From: Gloeocapsa sp. DLM2.Bin57
GTDB lineage: Bacteria > Cyanobacteriota > Cyanobacteriia > Cyanobacteriales > Gloeocapsaceae
DNA length: 47,414 bases
Direction: 5' to 3'
Assembly (NCBI GenBank): GCA_007693955.1
Contig: RECR01000072.1
Location: forward strand, 1 to 47,414
Position 1 is the stretch's first letter; each line of letters starts with the position of its first letter. Of the stretch, positions 43,937 through 47,414 are shown in pieces. Both the position numbers and the translations under genes were made by a program. The notes beneath the pieces were generated by a model. It saw only the letters and a program-made list of their open reading frames with translations, did not search any database and was not told where the DNA came from.

Positions 43937-44003
43937 AATAGATAACTAAAATCGGCAACTGAACTAAGTAAAGATTTTAGTGAGACTATATTAGGAGTAT
44001 AGT

Positions 44004-46031
44004 ATGAAAGAAAAAATGGCGATTAATAGCGTTCGTAATGTCGCCCTGGTAGGTCCTTATTCCAGCGGTAAAACTAGTTTACTAGAGAGTTTACTGTTTG
44101 TAACGGGAAAAATTAACCGCAAAGGAAGCATTAAAGAAGGAAATACAGTAGGAGATAGTAGTCCTGAAGCTAGAGAACACCAAATGAGTGTAGAGATTTC
44201 TTTAGCTAAAACAGAGTATCAAGACATAGATTTACAATTCATAGATTGTCCAGGATCTGTAGAATTTTTGCAAGAAACTTATAACGCTTTAATAGGTGTT
44301 GGCGCAGCAGTAGTAGTTTGTGAACCAGTAGTGGAAAAGGTTTTAACCCTTGCACCTTTGTTTAAGTTTCTAGACGATTGGGAAATACCTCACATCGTTT
44401 TTATCAATAAGATAGATCGCGCCAACAACCACTATCAAGAAATTTTACAAGCACTCAAAGAAGTATCAAGTCGTCCTCTAGTACCGCTACAATACCCAAT
44501 TCATCAAGGACGAGATTTAGTAGGTTATATAGACTTAGTTACCGAACAAGCTTATCACTATCATCCAGGAAGTTTAGCTGATCGGGTTTCTTTACCAGAA
44601 GAGTTAAGAGCCGAAGAAAAACAAGCTCACGCCCAGATGTTGGAAACTATAGCAGATTTTGATGATCATCTCCTCGAAGAATTGTTAGAAGATATCGAGC
44701 CACCTCAACAAGAAGTTAGAGAAGATCTCAAGAAAGAATTAGGCGCAGATCAGATTGTACCTGTTTGTTTTGGTATGGCTGAACAAGATTATGGGGTTCG
44801 TCCTCTCTTAGATATTTTGGTCAAAGAAGCTCCCGAACCTGAATTAAGTGCAGCTCGTCGAGGACTGAAAAATCAAAGTAACGATACCATCATTCAAGTT
44901 CTTAAAACCTATTATAATCCCCAAGGTGGCAGATTATCGGTAGTGAGAGTGTGGCAAGGAGAACTAACCGAAGGAATGGTGTTAAATGAGCTTCGGGTTG
45001 GTAATCTCTATCAATTGCTAGGACAACAAACACAAGGTGTAATCACCGCTCAAACTGGGGAAATAGTCGCGGTTAGTCGCTTAGAAGGAGTGAAAACAGG
45101 GGATATTCTTAGTAATGGTACGGTGAAACCGAAAAAGTTGACTAAGTTGGAACAACTTAAACCCGTTTATGCTTTGGCGATCGTCGCAGAAAATCGTAAA
45201 GATGAAGTAAAACTCAGTGCAGCTATAACTAAATTAGTAGAAGAAGATCCTAGCTTAGATTGGGAACAACATGGAGATACTCACGAAGTGATACTCTGGG
45301 GACAAGGTGAAATCCATCTAAGGGTAGCTTTAGAACGTCTCAAACGTAAGTATAATCTACCTATGCAAACCCATTTACCCCAAATTCCCTATAAAGAAAC
45401 TATCCGTCAAGGTAAAAGCGTCCACGGACGTTATAAACATCAAAGCGGTGGTCATGGTGCTTTTGGTGATGTGTATCTCGATATTAAACCTCTCTCTCGT
45501 GGTCAAGGTTTTAATTTCCAGGAAACCATCGTCGGTGGAGTTGTACCTAAACAGTATATACCTGGAGTAGAAATGGGTGTCAGAGAATACCTGCAACAAG
45601 GACCTCTGGGGTTTCCTGTGGTGGATGTAGATGTAACCCTAACTAATGGTTCTTATCACTCGGTAGATAGTTCTGAACAAGCCTTTAAACAAGCAGCGAG
45701 AATCGCTATGAGTGAGGGATTGCCAAGTTGTGAGCCGATTTTACTCGAACCGATTCTAACTGTAACTATTTCTGCTCCTAGTGAGTTTACCTCTAAAGTC
45801 TTGCAGTTAATTACCACTAGAAGAGGACAAATTCTCGGGTTTGAACCTGTTGCTAATTGGAAAGGTTGGGATCAGGTGACAGGTTATTTACCCCAAGCAG
45901 AAATGCAAAATCTGATCATTGAATTGCGCTCTCTGACTCTAGGGGTTGGCTTCTTCCACTGGGAATATGATCATCTTCAAGAAGTACCAGAGAAAATAAC
46001 TGCTAATGTGTTAGCTAGTAATGGTCATTAA
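44004..46031 (+). CDS. EF-G-like translational GTPase (EF-G2 type)
   Basis: A 675-aa EF-G paralogue with all five domain regions: G domain 1-270 (P-loop VGPYSSGKTSLLESL, G3 DCPGSVEFL, G4 NKID), a beta barrel near 290-380, and the C-terminal domain IV/V (HGRYKHQSGGHGAFGDVYLDI, then SAPSEFTSKVLQLI). In canonical EF-G the G3 motif is DTPGH with a catalytic His; here it is DCPGS. The switch I RGIT is replaced by REHQMS. It is probably a specialised factor, not the main EF-G. TAGGAG precedes the ATG. The CBS gene starts 3 bases after it. Confidence 0.85.
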   Translation: MKEKMAINSVRNVALVGPYSSGKTSLLESLLFVTGKINRKGSIKEGNTVGDSSPEAREHQMSVEISLAKTEYQDIDLQFIDCPGSVEFLQETYNALIGVGAAVVVCEPVVEKVLTLAPLFKFLDDWEIPHIVFINKIDRANNHYQEILQALKEVSSRPLVPLQYPIHQGRDLVGYIDLVTEQAYHYHPGSLADRVSLPEELRAEEKQAHAQMLETIADFDDHLLEELLEDIEPPQQEVREDLKKELGADQIVPVCFGMAEQDYGVRPLLDILVKEAPEPELSAARRGLKNQSNDTIIQVLKTYYNPQGGRLSVVRVWQGELTEGMVLNELRVGNLYQLLGQQTQGVITAQTGEIVAVSRLEGVKTGDILSNGTVKPKKLTKLEQLKPVYALAIVAENRKDEVKLSAAITKLVEEDPSLDWEQHGDTHEVILWGQGEIHLRVALERLKRKYNLPMQTHLPQIPYKETIRQGKSVHGRYKHQSGGHGAFGDVYLDIKPLSRGQGFNFQETIVGGVVPKQYIPGVEMGVREYLQQGPLGFPVVDVDVTLTNGSYHSVDSSEQAFKQAARIAMSEGLPSCEPILLEPILTVTISAPSEFTSKVLQLITTRRGQILGFEPVANWKGWDQVTGYLPQAEMQNLIIELRSLTLGVGFFHWEYDHLQEVPEKITANVLASNGH

Positions 46032-46034
46032 ATT

Positions 46035-46493
46035 ATGAATCAAACAGTAGCAGAGGTAATGACAAGAGATCCTATCACCGTTACCAGAGAAACTTCTCTG
46101 ACAGAGGCGATTAAAATTATCGCCGAAAAACGGATTAGTGGTTTACCAGTTGTCGATGATAATGGTAAATTGGTAGGGGTGATTTCAGAAACGGATTTAA
46201 TGTGGAAGGAAACGGGTATAGAGCCTCCACCCTACGTGATGTTCCTTGATAGTGTTATCTATCTAGAAAATCCCGCACGTTATGAAAAAGAGGTTCACAA
46301 AGCCCTTGGACAAACCGTAGGAGAGGTAATGACGGCTAAAGCGATTAGCATCGATCCTCAATCTTCTGTTAAGGATGCGGCTCGCTTAATGCACGATAAA
46401 CACGTACGTAGATTACCTGTAGTTAATGAAGCGGCTCAGGTAGTCGGAATAATTACCAGAGGTGATATCGTTCGGAGCATGGCAGGTTTATAA
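46035..46493 (+). CDS. Two-CBS-domain protein
   Basis: A 152-aa stand-alone pair of CBS domains: AEVMTRDPITVTRETSLTEA, GLPVVDDNGKLVGVISETDL, then GEVMTAKAISIDPQSSVKDAA and RRLPVVNEAAQVVGIITRGDIV. It probably binds AMP/ATP-like ligands and works as an energy-sensing switch. It is the middle gene of a tight operon (3 bases after the EF-G-like gene, one-base overlap with the HEAT gene). Which partner it regulates is unknown. Confidence 0.92.
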   Translation: MNQTVAEVMTRDPITVTRETSLTEAIKIIAEKRISGLPVVDDNGKLVGVISETDLMWKETGIEPPPYVMFLDSVIYLENPARYEKEVHKALGQTVGEVMTAKAISIDPQSSVKDAARLMHDKHVRRLPVVNEAAQVVGIITRGDIVRSMAGL

Positions 46494-47158
46494 TGAGCAT
46501 TACTCCAGAATCAGTTCAACAGTTAATTAATTCGGAAAATTTCGGCGATCGCATCAAAGGAATTAATCAATTACGTCACCTAAATGATCCAGATAGGAGT
46601 TTTCAAATACTTGAACCTCTGTTAAATGACGAAAACACAAGGATACGTTATGCAGCGGTTAGCCAATTGGATACATTGGGTCAAAGTGATCTCAGCAAAA
46701 CTCTAGAACTATTGCGCGATCGCCTCTATAATGACTCTGAAGTTGATGTACAAGCAGCAGCAGCAGATGTGATCGGAGGGTTAAAATTAACCGAAGCTTT
46801 TGCCGATTTGGAAAAGGTTTACTACTCCACCTCTGAATGGCTTATTCAAATGAGTATTATCGCTAGTTTGGGAGAATTTGGCGATCCTCGGGGTTTTGCA
46901 CTCCTAACAGATGCTCTCAACTCTGATAATCCTTTGGTGAAAACCGCAGCTGTCAGTTCACTAGGTGAGTTAAAAGATCCTCAAGCAATACCTTTGTTAT
47001 TACCTCTAGCTCAAGATCCTGATTGGCAAATTCGCTACCGTTTAGTACAAGCTATCTCGAATTTGGGCATCACCCCAGAATCTCGTTCTATCTTAGAACA
47101 TTTAGCACAGGATTCGGTAGAAGCGATCGCTTCTTCTGCGCAGGAACTTTTAGGATAA
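46493..47158 (+). CDS. nblB: HEAT-repeat protein, probably phycobilisome degradation protein NblB
   Basis: A 221-aa all-helical HEAT-repeat (PBS lyase-like) protein: repeats such as DRIKGINQLRHLNDPDRS, IRYAAVSQLDTLG, VDVQAAAADVIGGLK, VKTAAVSSLGELKDP, WQIRYRLVQAISNLG. The length and opening (SITPESVQQLINSENFGDR) resemble NblB, needed for phycobilisome breakdown under nutrient stress. It could also be a chaperone-like CpcE/F relative. Its ATG overlaps the CBS stop (TAATG), so the genes are coupled. Confidence 0.75.
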   Translation: MSITPESVQQLINSENFGDRIKGINQLRHLNDPDRSFQILEPLLNDENTRIRYAAVSQLDTLGQSDLSKTLELLRDRLYNDSEVDVQAAAADVIGGLKLTEAFADLEKVYYSTSEWLIQMSIIASLGEFGDPRGFALLTDALNSDNPLVKTAAVSSLGELKDPQAIPLLLPLAQDPDWQIRYRLVQAISNLGITPESRSILEHLAQDSVEAIASSAQELLG

Positions 47159-47165
47159 AATAGTT

Positions 47166-47190
47166 AGGGACGTTGTTTATCGGCGTCCTT
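47166..47190. terminator. Convergent hairpin after nblB
   Basis: AGGGACG pairs with CGTCCTT (one G-T pair) around an 11-base loop, just after nblB and touching the stop of the TPR gene on the other strand. No extended T run. Confidence 0.55.
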
Positions 47191-47414
47191 ATCTTCCTAA
47201 TTCTTGTCTTAAGTTCTCTAGATTAGTCCTCGCTAGGGGATGATTGGGGTTTAATCTAATCGCTTGTTCATAATCGGCGATCGCTTTTTGATAGTCTCTT
47301 AAATTATAGTAAGCAACCCCCCGATTATTATAGGTATCAGCATAGTTCGGATTTAGTTGTATCCCTTTGCTATAATCAACAACAGCATCATAAAACATCT
47401 GTAAACTAGCATAA
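47189..47414 (-). CDS. TPR-repeat protein, C-terminal fragment
   Basis: The frame is open to the window edge, so the start lies outside. The visible 75 residues hold two TPR units: AVVDYSKGIQLNPNYADTYNNRGVAYYNL and DYQKAIADYEQAIRLNPNHPLARTNLENL, ending RQELGR. Typical cyanobacterial TPR protein end; partner and function unknown. It converges on nblB through a hairpin. Confidence 0.85.
   Translation of the reverse strand, partial: YASLQMFYDAVVDYSKGIQLNPNYADTYNNRGVAYYNLRDYQKAIADYEQAIRLNPNHPLARTNLENLRQELGR

Overview
The window comes from a cyanobacterium. It carries photosystem II genes (psbB for CP47, psbM), a psbM-linked [2Fe-2S] ferredoxin, a CBS-CP12 fusion protein, the plastid/cyanobacterial proteins Ycf23 and Ftn2 (ZipN), a probable phycobilisome-degradation protein (NblB), and frequent HIP1 octamers (GCGATCGC), a cyanobacterial genomic signature. 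Base composition is AT-rich. The species cannot be named from the sequence alone.

Layout. 1-360: end of a BrnT toxin and its BrnA antitoxin. 608-7.2 kb: envelope and unknown genes (CsaB-like pyruvyl transferase, a coiled-coil partner, a phosphorothioation-associated putative methyltransferase, a GT2 glycosyltransferase, a membrane-anchored coiled-coil protein with perfect 66-bp repeats). 7.2-14 kb: hisB, CBS-CP12, psbM/ferredoxin, cydAB, a sensor kinase. 13.8-16.1 kb: two convergent riboflavin genes (RibD-type reductase and ribBA). 16.2-24 kb: a PDZ-radical SAM protein, a DUF4160/DUF2442 pair, uppP, cobI, a lipase-like hydrolase, ycf23, comB, psbB. 24-36.4 kb: zur-like regulator, radical SAM, folD, Nudix, pdhA, ftn2, a GT2/acetyltransferase pair, a glutamine-II type riboswitch in front of a 59-codon gene, Ap4A phosphorylase, an orphan urtE, a cobA-hemD fusion and a TM2 protein. 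36.4-42.9 kb: an accessory patch with a possible IS200/IS605 relic, an IS1634-type element, a broken higB with intact higA, a truncated ABC exporter abutting tRNA-Ser, and a RelBE-type module lying inside a duplicated nrdB/cobalamin-binding-protein junction. 42.9-47.4 kb: cobalamin-binding protein, an EF-G-like GTPase operon with a CBS protein and NblB, and a partial TPR protein.

The genome is compact. Several divergent pairs have overlapping or nearly touching 5' ends, so promoters must lie in neighbouring coding sequence, and several convergent pairs overlap at their 3' ends.

The strongest candidates for new biology are the glutamine-sensing leader with its 59-aa protein (32112-32391), the CBS-CP12 protein that has lost one cysteine of each CP12 pair, the methyltransferase with the same domain duplicated on both sides of its catalytic core, and the toxin-antitoxin module framed by a partial duplication. 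All functions are inferred from sequence reading; no database search was run.
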